NCBI RefSeq assembly: GCF_002211285.1 | Contig: NZ_LOKX01000036.1 | Span: forward strand, 1 to 64,000 | Source of the DNA: Rhizobium sp. R635 | Lineage (GTDB): Bacteria; Pseudomonadota; Alphaproteobacteria; Rhizobiales; Rhizobiaceae | Length of the DNA stretch: 64,000 nucleotides | Reading direction: 5' to 3' | Part shown: positions 44,940 to 53,404 of the stretch, one piece after another | Layout: every line of letters begins with the position of its first letter | How positions within the stretch are numbered: position 1 is the first letter of the stretch | Notes under the pieces: generated by a model | What the model was told of the DNA's origin: nothing | Database searches by the model: none | The model's input: the letters and a program-made list of their open reading frames with translations, nothing else | Position numbers and translations under genes: made by a program

Positions 44940-45120
44940 GTGGTAATCCCTTCCGTAACGGGAGGCGGCGCGGGAATACCCGCCTACGTAGACGTTCTTT
45001 CCCCGTACGTGACTTCTCCGACTGACCCTTCGTCCCAGACGACCGGGGCGAAAGCTAAAGCCGTCCGCTTCCTTTCGGGGGGGCGGATACTACACAGACT
45101 AAGGGAAAAGGACTATCCCA
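44940..45120 (+). promoter_or_regulatory. Folded 5' leader of cspA
   Basis: Three stems precede the start codon: GCGGG-AATA-CCCGC (44970-44983); CCCCG/CGGGG (45001-45005 with 45044-45048) enclosing TCGTC-CCA-GACGA (45030-45042); and a 10-bp helix at 45063-45088. The ribosome site AAGGA is at 45108-45112. Long structured leaders are a hallmark of cold-shock genes. 44615-44939 holds no recognisable gene. Confidence 0.6.
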
Positions 45121-45333
45121 ATGGCCACCAAGGGCACCGTAAAATTCTTCAACCAGGACAAGGGTTTTGGTTTCATCACGCCGGACGGCGGCGCGAAGGA
45201 CGTTTTCGTTCACATCTCCGCGCTGCAGGCTTCTGGCATCCAGTCGCTGCGCGAAGGCCAGCAGGTCACCTTCGACACCGAGCCGGATCGCATGGGCAAG
45301 GGCCCGAAGGCCGTCAACATCTCGGCTTCGTAA
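45121..45333 (+). CDS. cspA: Cold-shock protein CspA family
   Basis: 70 residues, single cold-shock domain. RNP1 KGFGFI and RNP2 VFVHI are intact; full domain from MATKGTVKFFNQDKGFGFIT to KAVNISAS. It binds single-stranded RNA/DNA and melts secondary structure. Confidence 0.97.
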   Translation: MATKGTVKFFNQDKGFGFITPDGGAKDVFVHISALQASGIQSLREGQQVTFDTEPDRMGKGPKAVNISAS

Positions 45334-45361
45334 GCTAGATTATCGCTTCGGCGGCATGGAC

Positions 45362-45391
45362 GGCGCTCCGCAAGGGGCGCCGTTTTTGTTT
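45362..45391 (+). terminator. Rho-independent terminator of cspA
   Basis: GGCGCTCC, tetraloop GCAA, GGGGCGCC (8 pairs, one G-T), then GTTTTTGTTT. Confidence 0.9.
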
Positions 45392-45491
45392 GCGCGGCGC
45401 TTCGATTTGTCGATCGCAGACCTAAGTGTTATATGCGCGCTTAACGAATGATCCCGCCCATACGGCGGTGCGGCACCCGCTTTGAGGCGCC

Positions 45492-46520
45492 ATGACAACA
45501 AGGAACGATGAAACGTCGATGACTGAGAAGAAGCCGATTTTCGCCGTGGCGCCGATGATCGACTGGACGGATCGGCATTGCCGTTATTTCCATCGCCAGA
45601 TCAGCCGGGAGGCGCTGCTTTATACCGAGATGGTGGTGGCCGACGCGATCATCCACGGGCCGCGCGAACGCCTGCTCGGTCATGACACAGCGGAACATCC
45701 GCTGGCCTTGCAGCTCGGCGGCTCGGACCCGGCAAAGCTTGCCGAAGCGGTGAAGCTCGCCGAACCCTACGGCTATGACGAGATCAACCTCAATGTCGGC
45801 TGCCCCTCGGACCGGGTGCAGTCGGGCACCTTCGGCGCCTGCCTGATGCTGACGCCGGAGACGGTGGCCGCATGCGTCGCGGCGATGAAGACGGTCGCGA
45901 CCGTGCCGGTGACGGTGAAATGCCGGATCGGCGTCGATGAACAGGAGCCGGAAGAAGCCCTGCCGGCGCTGATCGCCCGCGTGCTCGATGCCGGCGCCGA
46001 CGCCATCTGGATCCACGCCCGCAAGGCTTGGCTGAAGGGCCTGAGTCCCAAGGAAAACCGCGAGATCCCGCCGCTCGATTACGAGATCGTCTACCGGATG
46101 AAAGAGCGCTGGCCTGACGTCTTCATCGGCATCAACGGCGGCATCCGCACGCTCGACGAGGCCGAAGCCCATCTCGCCCATGTCGACGGCGTCATGCTCG
46201 GCCGGGCCGCCTATCAGAACGCCGCGATCCTTTCCGACGTCGACCACCGCTTCTTCGGCGCGCCGGCCGCCGAACCGGACTGGCTGGCGCTCCGCGACCG
46301 GATGATGGCCTATGCCGAGCGCCATATCGCCAGCGGCGGCCGGCTGCAGCATGTCGCGCGCCACATGGTCGGCCTCTTCACCGGCCTCCCCGGCGCCCGC
46401 CGCTACCGCCAGATCCTCTCCACCGACGCCGCCAAAACCGGCGCCGGCCCGGAAGTGCTGGCCGCAGCCTTTGCCGCGGTGGATTTTTCCGGGGCTGAGC
46501 AGGAAGCGGTGAGCGCTTAG
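45492..46520 (+). CDS. dusA: tRNA-dihydrouridine synthase A
   Basis: 342 residues, FMN-dependent Dus family: FAVAPMIDWTDRHCRYFHRQ, the catalytic Cys in INLNVGCPSDRVQSGTFGAC, IWIHARKAWLKGLSPKENR and INGGIRTLDEA. It makes dihydrouridine in the tRNA D-loop. Start ATG 45492 or an internal ATG nine codons on are both possible. dusA is a known insertion hotspot for prophages and islands in proteobacteria, and the phage region starts 240 bp downstream. Confidence 0.95.
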   Translation: MTTRNDETSMTEKKPIFAVAPMIDWTDRHCRYFHRQISREALLYTEMVVADAIIHGPRERLLGHDTAEHPLALQLGGSDPAKLAEAVKLAEPYGYDEINLNVGCPSDRVQSGTFGACLMLTPETVAACVAAMKTVATVPVTVKCRIGVDEQEPEEALPALIARVLDAGADAIWIHARKAWLKGLSPKENREIPPLDYEIVYRMKERWPDVFIGINGGIRTLDEAEAHLAHVDGVMLGRAAYQNAAILSDVDHRFFGAPAAEPDWLALRDRMMAYAERHIASGGRLQHVARHMVGLFTGLPGARRYRQILSTDAAKTGAGPEVLAAAFAAVDFSGAEQEAVSA

Positions 46521-46570
46521 AGCGCGCGCTCCCTCTTGTCCCCCGCTGGGGTCCGAAGGACCTCTCGATT

Positions 46571-46732
46571 CCCCCTTCTCCCCAGCGGGGAGAAGGTGCC
46601 CGTAGGGCGGATGAGGGGGCCACACGGCACTCCCTCTATAATAGCCTCCGCCGACACTTCATGCACTACGGTTGTGCCACCCGCCCCCTCATCCGACCCT
46701 TCGGGCCACCTTCTCCCCGCTGGGGAGAAGGG
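46571..46732. repeat. RIME-like palindromic repeat, inverted pair
   Basis: Forward copy 46571-46622 and reverse copy 46683-46732 of the unit at 1.3 kb, 60 bp apart, between dusA and the endolysin gene. A shorter partial copy (GTCCGAAGGAC) precedes it near 46550. Nothing else is seen in this gap. Confidence 0.8.
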
Positions 46733-46761
46733 ATTGTCGCACCGCCCAGCCTTCCTTCTAC

Positions 46762-47559
46762 TCACGACACCTTTGCCAACGCTTGGTAAGCCGCAGCGCG
46801 CTCCCTGTTCTGCCGCGCCTTCATCACCAACAGACCCGCAATCACCACCACCGCGACGACACCCACGATCAGCAGCCAGTTGACCTCCCCGCCAAGCGCC
46901 GCATTCGAGCCTACGCCGCCCGTTGCAAGCACAGTGCTCCCACCGGCGCTGCGCCGCTGCTTCTTCGCGGCCGCATCCGCCTTGCCGGCCTCCTCCAGCA
47001 GCACGGCCTTCGGATCGGCATGCGCCGACGCCGCAAGCCACATGGCAACGCCCCTCGCCTCGACATCGGCGACCCGCTTCGACCAGCCGCCGCGGAAGGT
47101 CGCCCAGGTCTTCAGCCCCCGGAGAAAACCGAGGCGCCGCGCGCAAAGGGACTGGATCGCCTTTTTGATATCGCTCGCCGCCGCCTTCTTCAGCGTCTCG
47201 GCGCCGACCACGCCGTCGACATCGGCGCCGACCACCGCCTGCAGCGTCCTGGCCGCCCGCGCCGTGCCGGAATTGACGCCGAAATCGAATGTCACCAGGT
47301 CGAGACCTGCCGGCAAAGCCTCGGCGCCGAGCGGCCGCCAATAGTTCCGCTGATAGATCGGCGTCACGTCGGCAAGCGTCAGCCGTGATATATCGAGATT
47401 GGGATAGCTGGCGGCGGCGATGCCGTATTTCGTGCCTTTCAGCGTGCCCTTGCCGACGGCGCCGCCGGTCCAGTTCCCTGGATCGCGCCTGTCCGCCGTG
47501 AAGCCGCCCTCGTAAGCCAGCGTGATCGGGAGGCAGGCTGACATGTTTCCTTTGGCCAT
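46762..47559 (-). CDS. GH108 endolysin with C-terminal membrane anchor
   Basis: 265 residues. GH108 lysozyme domain: catalytic Glu in LAYEGGFTADRRDPGNWTGG, then GTKYGIAAASYPNL and IYQRNYWRPLGAEALPAGLD; a peptidoglycan-binding-like domain VVGADVDGVVGAETLKKA follows. Uniquely there is a C-terminal membrane segment (WLLIVGVVAVVVIAGLLVM). It would degrade the cell wall at lysis. ATG 47559 follows AAGGGAAA; an upstream start would be unconserved. Last gene of the leftward phage early block. Confidence 0.85.
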   Translation of the reverse strand: MAKGNMSACLPITLAYEGGFTADRRDPGNWTGGAVGKGTLKGTKYGIAAASYPNLDISRLTLADVTPIYQRNYWRPLGAEALPAGLDLVTFDFGVNSGTARAARTLQAVVGADVDGVVGAETLKKAAASDIKKAIQSLCARRLGFLRGLKTWATFRGGWSKRVADVEARGVAMWLAASAHADPKAVLLEEAGKADAAAKKQRRSAGGSTVLATGGVGSNAALGGEVNWLLIVGVVAVVVIAGLLVMKARQNRERAAAYQALAKVS

Positions 47560-47717
47560 GGCAATTTCCCTTCGGATGAAACTGCGCCAACCATTGCCGA
47601 TGAAGAGTTGTCGGGATCGAACGCCTGCGGCCATCCGCCGAAAATGTTGATGACGGCGGTGGCCGCCTCATCGCTCAACCTTCTTCTCAGCGGCAGCGCC
47701 ACCGCCCGCCTCGCCGC

Positions 47718-49148
47718 TCAAAACACCTTGTCCTCATCCACACCCTCCGCGAACGAAGGATTGAGAAACACCACCCGGTCCTCCCCGCCTCTGCGGTCGC
47801 GGCTGGCGGTCCAGCCGAGTTTCTTCATGATGCGGCCGATGCGGCCGGCGTGGCGCCAGTCAGCGTCCTTGGCCGCTATGCCGAGGCTTTTCAAAATATC
47901 GTACTGGGAGACCGATCTACGACCTTTCAGCGTCGGAACGATTACCTCGACCCAGACGTCGACATCGGTGCGCTTCTCCTGCTCGGCGACCACCGCCGGC
48001 TGCTCTTCCTCCTGCACCCACCAGGGGGTCTTCGCCCTGTACAGCGCCACGGCTTCAGCCCAGAGCTGATCGCGATCGGCGGCGATCGCCTCGATATCGA
48101 TGCGCCCGACCGTCAGCGGCCAGAAGCTGCGCCCGCCCGTGGTATCCTTGAGATAGGGGTTGCCATCGGGATTGATCGTGCCGCAGAGGCAGACACGCCG
48201 CGGCGCCTCGACCACCGATCGGCCGTAGGGCGGGCGGAAACGATCTGTCTGCTTGCGCAGAAACTTCTTCACCGCGCTGGTTTCCGAGGCGTTGAAGCGG
48301 TGCATTTCCGCGACCTCCAGGCCCCAGATGCCCTGCATCTCCATCATCGCGTCCTTCGAGCCGATATCGGACAATTCGTCGGTGAAGAAATCGTCGCCAT
48401 AGAGCATGCGCACCGCGGTGGATTTCCGCGCGCCCTGCGGCCCTTCGAGGATCGGCATCGTATCGACCTTGCAGCCCGGCTCCAGCCCGCGCGCCACGCT
48501 CGATATCAGCCAGCGCAGGCCGACCGTGCGGGCATAGGCCGTATCCTCGATGCCCATGTAATAGGTCAGCCAATTGTGCAGCCGCGGCCTGCGATCCCAG
48601 ACCAGGCCCTCGAGATAATCGGTCAGCCGGTCGAAACGCGCATGTTCGGCCACCGTCTGGATGACCGGAGCGATGTTGGCGACCTTGGGCGTCATGTCGT
48701 TCGCCTCCAGCCACATGACGGCCTCGCTGTAATCGCGATCCTGCAACGCGCGTTCGCGCCAATTGCCTCTGGCGCGCTCCCAGGGCGGCCGGCGCATCAG
48801 CACGACGCCCATCTTGAAGGCGTCGAAGGCGAAGATGCCGGAAAGATCGGGGTGATGCTCGAGGAACAGCGCCCAGTTGCGGGTGGCGCCCGGCTTGATC
48901 CGGCCCTTTTCGCCGCGCAGCAGTTCCATCTGCCAGTCATCATTGGTGGCGATGGTTTTACCGATAGCTGCTGGCCGCGCCTTGTGCGCCTCCGCCACGG
49001 GCGGCGTCCACGGCCGCGCCGCGTCACGGATGAAGGCGGAGAGCTCGTCTTCGGTCCAGCCGTCGCCGACGGCATCGGCCGCATCCCAGCCCTTGGGAGG
49101 CGTGCGCCCGGAGAGCCAGTCGGCATAGAGATAGGGAGGGGATGCCAT
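47718..49148 (-). CDS. VapE-type phage helicase/primase-associated ATPase
   Basis: 476 residues. The VapE P-loop EGPQGARKST (about 235-244) is followed by DDFFTDELSDIGSKDAMMEM and WGLEVAEMHRFNASETSAVK, FLRKQTDRFRPPYGRSVVE and RRVCLCGTINPDG, the SF3-like helicase blocks typical of VapE in prophages and satellite islands. ATG 49148 keeps it clear of the primase; a GTG at 49187 overlapping the primase end is an alternative. It probably unwinds phage origin DNA. Confidence 0.87.
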   Translation of the reverse strand: MASPPYLYADWLSGRTPPKGWDAADAVGDGWTEDELSAFIRDAARPWTPPVAEAHKARPAAIGKTIATNDDWQMELLRGEKGRIKPGATRNWALFLEHHPDLSGIFAFDAFKMGVVLMRRPPWERARGNWRERALQDRDYSEAVMWLEANDMTPKVANIAPVIQTVAEHARFDRLTDYLEGLVWDRRPRLHNWLTYYMGIEDTAYARTVGLRWLISSVARGLEPGCKVDTMPILEGPQGARKSTAVRMLYGDDFFTDELSDIGSKDAMMEMQGIWGLEVAEMHRFNASETSAVKKFLRKQTDRFRPPYGRSVVEAPRRVCLCGTINPDGNPYLKDTTGGRSFWPLTVGRIDIEAIAADRDQLWAEAVALYRAKTPWWVQEEEQPAVVAEQEKRTDVDVWVEVIVPTLKGRRSVSQYDILKSLGIAAKDADWRHAGRIGRIMKKLGWTASRDRRGGEDRVVFLNPSFAEGVDEDKVF

Positions 49149-49164
49149 GAGTGCTGCGCGCCGC

Positions 49165-50061
49165 CTATCGAACGACGCCGAGGACACGGTAGCTGCAGCC
49201 GAGGCCGGTGAGGATCGCGCCGATATCGTCGGCGGCCTTCAAACCTGAGATCACCCCGGTTTCCGGATGCGGCCGGTCGGCATCCGGCCACATGACGACG
49301 TTGCGGCCGGCCAGCGGTGACCAGTCGGCATGTTTCACCCCCTGCGCGCCGCCGGGCCAGGAGACGACGGTGCGTCCCGTCGCAGCTGAGAGCGCATCGC
49401 GGCACTTCTCGCCCTCGACCACGAGCACCGCCCTCGCCTCGCCCAGCCTGTCCAAGCCATAGAGCGGGCGCGGCTTGGCAAAGGGAAAACGGCACCAGGT
49501 CTGGCGGCCGTCCGCCAGGCGCACCCACATGACCATCGGCGTTTCCTTGCCGCCTTGGCCAAGCTCATGACGCAGGACATAGCCGATCAGGCCGCCGTCC
49601 GGCCTGCGATAGGGAAAGACCATCGACGGCGCGAAGCTCCCCCATTCGGATCGCTCGCCCCGTCGCTTCGGATTGTAGAGCCGCACCGGCCTGCCGCATT
49701 CGATGGGCGCGGCAGGCGGCGCCAGCGGCACGATATCGGCATAGGGATCGAACACCGGCGCCCTCGCGGGCGCAGGATGGGGCCTCGCGGTGCTGCCGCC
49801 AAGCATGCCGAGCGCTTCCGCGAGATCGACCCCTTTGATCTTTCTGACGAAATCGATCACGTCACCATGCGCGCCGCAGCCGAAGCAGTGGAAGCGCTCG
49901 ACATGATCCTTTCCGGGGAAGATGGTGAAGGAGGGTGTCGTCTCGGCATGGAAGGGGCAGCAGGCAGTGAATTCGCGCCCGGCCGGCTTCAGCGCCACCC
50001 CATGGCGCGCCGCCACCTCGGACAGGCAGACCTCCCGCCTGATACGTTCGACTTCGGTCAT
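49165..50061 (-). CDS. Phage CHC2-zinc-finger/Toprim primase
   Basis: 298 residues. CHC2 zinc finger: Cys35, His38, Cys59, Cys62 (ACCPFHAETTPSF, FHCFGCGAHGD). Then a linker, and a C-terminal Toprim domain with AVLVVEGEKCRDAL (Glu) and VVMWPDADRPH (DxD). Makes RNA primers; couples to the VapE-like helicase directly downstream (17 bp apart or overlapping, depending on its start). Confidence 0.9.
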   Translation of the reverse strand: MTEVERIRREVCLSEVAARHGVALKPAGREFTACCPFHAETTPSFTIFPGKDHVERFHCFGCGAHGDVIDFVRKIKGVDLAEALGMLGGSTARPHPAPARAPVFDPYADIVPLAPPAAPIECGRPVRLYNPKRRGERSEWGSFAPSMVFPYRRPDGGLIGYVLRHELGQGGKETPMVMWVRLADGRQTWCRFPFAKPRPLYGLDRLGEARAVLVVEGEKCRDALSAATGRTVVSWPGGAQGVKHADWSPLAGRNVVMWPDADRPHPETGVISGLKAADDIGAILTGLGCSYRVLGVVR

Positions 50062-50147
50062 ATCCGACCCCTGATCTGGTCGCTGTGATCGTCACAACTT
50101 TTGGCGGGTGCAAGCTCGGGCGGCGGATTTGGTTCACGGACCAGCCG

Positions 50148-50630
50148 TCAACTGCGGCGAGCGGGCGCGATCTCGCCGGGCATCACCAGCCGGTATCCCT
50201 GGCGATAGCCGACATTCTCGATGCCGATGCCGGAACCCTCCAGCCGGGTGCGGAGATGGCAGAGCGCCACCTTGAAGGCGGCATACATGCGCGTCGGCGA
50301 CGGCCCGCCATCGGCATCGTCGACATACATCGCATCGAAAATCCGCTCTGTCTGAACAGGCATGCCCTTGCCGCGCCAGACAGCGCCGAGAATACGCGCC
50401 TGAAGCGGCGTCACATCATAACGATCGACGACGATTTCCAGCGTCGGCGCTGCCACCGGCTGCTTGCAGCACGGGCAGTTGATCGGCTCCATCACGGCCG
50501 CTCCCGCCCCCACCTTCTCCATGACGCGCTCTTTCCGGGCCGGTTCAACCGTCATGCCCGAAACCGGCCGCTTGGTCGTCGCGGGCGACAATCTGACTTT
50601 CCTGTCCACTGCTGTCATCGGATTCACCAT
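50148..50630 (-). CDS. Winged-helix regulator lacking a receiver
   Basis: About 160 residues. A CPCCKQPV zinc-like motif, then an OmpR/PhoB-type winged helix: YDVTPLQARILGAVWRGKG, AAFKVALCHLRTRLEGSG and the wing IENVGYRQGYRLV. The start is uncertain: ATG 50630 or ATG 50618, both after AAAGGG. In the phage early block, so likely controls phage genes; target unknown. Confidence 0.72.
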   Translation of the reverse strand: MVNPMTAVDRKVRLSPATTKRPVSGMTVEPARKERVMEKVGAGAAVMEPINCPCCKQPVAAPTLEIVVDRYDVTPLQARILGAVWRGKGMPVQTERIFDAMYVDDADGGPSPTRMYAAFKVALCHLRTRLEGSGIGIENVGYRQGYRLVMPGEIAPARRS

Positions 50631-50700
50631 CCCTTTCGGTTTGTTCGCCGTCCATATGTCCGGCCTGCCTCTTCTTCCAAAATCTGTGTGCCGCGCCCGC

Positions 50701-50934
50701 TCATCGCCGCTCCGGCAGCATGTCATCCGCCGAAAGCTCGATGCCGCGCTCGCGCGCCGCCTTCATCAGCAGCAGCTGGTCGCGGCCGCTGATCAGCCCT
50801 TCGCTATTGCCGAGCGCCCGGCTGATCTTCGAGCGGTGACGCCCCATCGCCCGCGCCAGCTCCGCCGGGGAAAGGCCGATTTTCTCGTGAACCTTTCGCC
50901 ATGGAGTCTTGTGGTCCTTTCCGAGCTTTTGCAC
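50701..50934 (-). CDS. Cro-like small helix-turn-helix protein
   Basis: 77 residues with a compact HTH: GLSPAELARAMGRHRSKISR followed by ALGNSEGLIS. It starts with GAGGAG ribosome site and reads leftward from the divergent switch region opposite the repressor, the position of Cro in lambdoid phages. Probably the first early gene. Confidence 0.78.
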   Translation of the reverse strand: MQKLGKDHKTPWRKVHEKIGLSPAELARAMGRHRSKISRALGNSEGLISGRDQLLLMKAARERGIELSADDMLPERR

Positions 50935-50963
50935 ATCCGCTCCTCGATTGATGCGATAATAGC

Positions 50964-51222
50964 AACATATGATGCACTGATCACACCGTCAACCCCACCC
51001 AGGCCAAAAATGGGATTTTATTCCCTAAATTAAATGTGGCATATTTTGATACGAGCCAGATAAAGGAATATTTTCCTCATTTCTATTGACTCAGCCCGCC
51101 GGTGTCAATTATCTAGGCTGCAGAACAAAGAGGAAACAACAGGGGTTCCAAATCGCCGGTATCAGTGGCGGCATCCCCGTCACTCATGCGACTAACGCAA
51201 TCCGATGCGACGATGTCGCATC
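50964..51222. promoter_or_regulatory. Lysogeny switch region: two promoters and operators
   Basis: Leftward promoter TTGACG (50987-50992, minus strand) with 17 bp to TATGTT (50964-50969). Rightward TTGACT (51086-51091) with 17 bp to TTATCT (51109-51114). Between them GGGATTTTATTCCC (51012-51025) and AGGAATATTTTCCT (51064-51077) are similar AT-rich dyads. Further right GATGCGAC-GAT-GTCGCATC (51204-51222) is a perfect 8-3-8 palindrome inside the repressor leader. Confidence 0.65.
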
Positions 51223-51285
51223 CGCTTGCCGTCTGTTGCGAAATCTGCAACAACTCGGTTCCATCAAACGATGTGAGGAACCGGG

Positions 51286-51906
51286 ATGACCGAAATCGAT
51301 AAGAAGTGGTTTTTCCAGAAGCTGGACGAACGGCAGAAATCTGTCAGGGGCCTTGCGCGGCATCTCAGCATAGATCCTTCGGCCGCGTCGCGCATGCTGT
51401 CTGGCACGCGGAGAATGAAGATGGAAGAAGCAAACCAGATTGCATTGTTCCTGGGCGTTTCGCTCTCGGACGTTCTCAATCATGCCGGCGTTTCGGTCGA
51501 GCCGGACGGAACACCCACCCGCATCCTGCTGGCGGCTGTCATCAACGAGGCCGGCTCCGTCGAGCGGCTGAAGGAGCCGCGCCCGCTGCCCCAGGCCGTC
51601 ATCGACCGCGCCAAGGCCGCCGTCCGGGACTTCGTCGACGGCCAGGTGATCGCCGCCCAGGTGCGGGCGGCCTCAGGCCCGCTGTCGATCTGGGATGATG
51701 CCGTCATCCTGTTCGGCCACACCGACGAGGTCGAGGCGGCGGCGATCGGCGTGCTCTCCATTTGCCGCACCCGCGGCGGCGATCAGATCATGGCCAAGGT
51801 CGAACGCGCCCGAAAGACCGGCGAAGCCCGCATCCAGACCGCGTCAGGCGCCACCGAGGAAACCCTGCTCGACACCGCCACCCCGGTGCTCGCCGTCATT
51901 CCGTAA
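51286..51906 (+). CDS. Phage repressor, XRE family
   Basis: 206 residues. N-terminal HTH: SVRGLARHLSIDPSAASRML then GTRRMKMEEANQIALFLGV. The C-terminal half (residues 110-206) includes DAVILFGHTDEVEAAAIGVL; no Ser-Lys autocleavage pair was recognised, so it may not be a LexA-type self-cleaving repressor. Start ATG 51286 follows GAGGAACC. It reads away from the Cro-like gene. Confidence 0.82.
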   Translation: MTEIDKKWFFQKLDERQKSVRGLARHLSIDPSAASRMLSGTRRMKMEEANQIALFLGVSLSDVLNHAGVSVEPDGTPTRILLAAVINEAGSVERLKEPRPLPQAVIDRAKAAVRDFVDGQVIAAQVRAASGPLSIWDDAVILFGHTDEVEAAAIGVLSICRTRGGDQIMAKVERARKTGEARIQTASGATEETLLDTATPVLAVIP

Positions 51907-51996
51907 GGCGAGTGGCACGCGATATCGGCTGCGGCTGCGTCATCGGACACCGCACACCCGCCTCGTCCTCCCAGGCCTCATCGGGAACGCTAACTT

Positions 51997-52150
51997 CCTC
52001 TCCGTCATTCCTGTGCTTGTCACAGGAATCCAGTGCGCCCAGGTCCTTGGGCGCGGGAGAGTCTTTATAACCGTTGAATGAAAGTCTTTCACCGCGCCGA
52101 CGCGCGGTGGCTGGATTCCTGTGACAGGCACAGGAATGACGGTGGAGAGG
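51997..52150. repeat. Composite inverted repeat (GTCATTCCTGTGCTTGTCAC family)
   Basis: Forward arm 51997-52032 and reverse arm 52110-52150. Third copy of the architecture at 23.9 and 40.1 kb. It lies between the repressor and the HtrA-like gene; nothing coding is seen between 51907 and 52296. Confidence 0.8.
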
Positions 52151-52296
52151 TTGGCTCGCTTCCCAAATCTTCCGCCAGTATATTGGGATGCCAGATGATC
52201 GGACAGATGCCGCAGCGCCGCTCCCTGTGCAATGTTACCTGACGTCAGCACACCCGCCTCGTCCTCCGAGGGCTCCATGACGCCGAAATCGCCCGC

Positions 52297-53325
52297 CTAG
52301 GACCGCGCGATCGGCACCAGGCTCTTCTTCTCGATCAGACCCGCCACCGAAAACACCAGGATCTCCGTCTCCCGGCCGATCCTGCTGCCGTCCATCAGCC
52401 TGACGATGTCATCGACGCCGCCGACCGGGCTGCCGTCGATCGCGAGGATATAATCGCCCTCTTGCAGCCCACCCTTTGCCGCCGGTCCATCCGGCTCGAC
52501 GCGCCGGATGCGCACGGAGGTCGTCTGCGCCGTGCCGGCCGCGAGCGCCACGCGGCGCGGCAGCACGATCGTATCGCCTGATATGCCGATGACGGCGCGC
52601 CGCACCTGGCCGTGGCGGAGGATCTCCGAAACCACGAAATTGGCCGTATTCGACGCCACGGCAAAGGCGATGCTTTGCGCGCCCTGGATGACCGCAGTAT
52701 TGACGCCGATCACCTCTCCGCCGGAAGAGACCAGCGGCCCGCCCGAATTGCCGGGATTGAGCGCCGCATCGGTCTGGATCACGTCCTCCATCAGCCGTCC
52801 GCTCGCCGCCCGCATCGAACGGCCAAGCGCCGAAACGATGCCGGCCGTCACCGTCCATTCGAAGCCGAGCGGGTTGCCGATCGCAATCGCGATATGCCCC
52901 CTGCGCAGGCGCTGGGAATCTCCGAGCTTTGCCCAGGCGCCCGTGCTGGAGTTGGCGCGGATGAGCGCGATATCGGTATCGACATCCCGGCCGAGCACCC
53001 GCCCCTCGGTGACGAAGCCGTCGGGCGTGCTGATCCGCACCACCTTGGCATCATCGACCACATGGCTGTTGGTGATGATCAGCCCATCCGGCGAAATCGC
53101 AAAACCCGACCCATGCCCCTGCCGGCCGCCAACTCTCTCGATCCGGCTGACCGCCGGCCCGACGACATCGACCGCGGCCGCAATCGACTGCGAATAGGCA
53201 TCGATCAGCGCCCCGTCATTCTGAGGCACGATCTCCTTATCCATATAACCCATTGCCTGATCCTCAGGCGGCAAGAACGGCCGCCCCGCCGCCGGCGAAG
53301 CAATCGCGATTGCGACGTTCGCCAT
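52297..53325 (-). CDS. HtrA/Deg-like serine protease with PDZ domain, no signal peptide
   Basis: 342 residues. Catalytic triad His88 (IITNSHVVDD), Asp118 (DVDTDIALI) and Ser194 (LNPGNSGGPL), then one PDZ domain with RRVEPDGPAAKGGLQEGDYI. Unlike most Deg proteins the N-terminus lacks a clear export signal, so it may work in the cytoplasm. It sits between the phage repressor and holin genes. It might be a host gene or a phage-carried accessory. Confidence 0.87.
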   Translation of the reverse strand: MANVAIAIASPAAGRPFLPPEDQAMGYMDKEIVPQNDGALIDAYSQSIAAAVDVVGPAVSRIERVGGRQGHGSGFAISPDGLIITNSHVVDDAKVVRISTPDGFVTEGRVLGRDVDTDIALIRANSSTGAWAKLGDSQRLRRGHIAIAIGNPLGFEWTVTAGIVSALGRSMRAASGRLMEDVIQTDAALNPGNSGGPLVSSGGEVIGVNTAVIQGAQSIAFAVASNTANFVVSEILRHGQVRRAVIGISGDTIVLPRRVALAAGTAQTTSVRIRRVEPDGPAAKGGLQEGDYILAIDGSPVGGVDDIVRLMDGSRIGRETEILVFSVAGLIEKKSLVPIARS

Positions 53326-53404
53326 GGCGCTGTTGTCTAGGGATTAGATGGTTGGGCGGTGAATTGGGTTCAAGTGAGCGTGGGTGGCGGCATACAACGA
53401 GACA

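Noticed and set aside
46521..46761. Phage attachment site after dusA
   Set aside because: Only RIME-like repeats are present; no dusA-derived direct repeat could be found within the window.
47439..47702. 87-codon open frame overlapping the endolysin start
   Set aside because: Most of it is out of frame inside the endolysin gene; the unique first part is short and not recognised.
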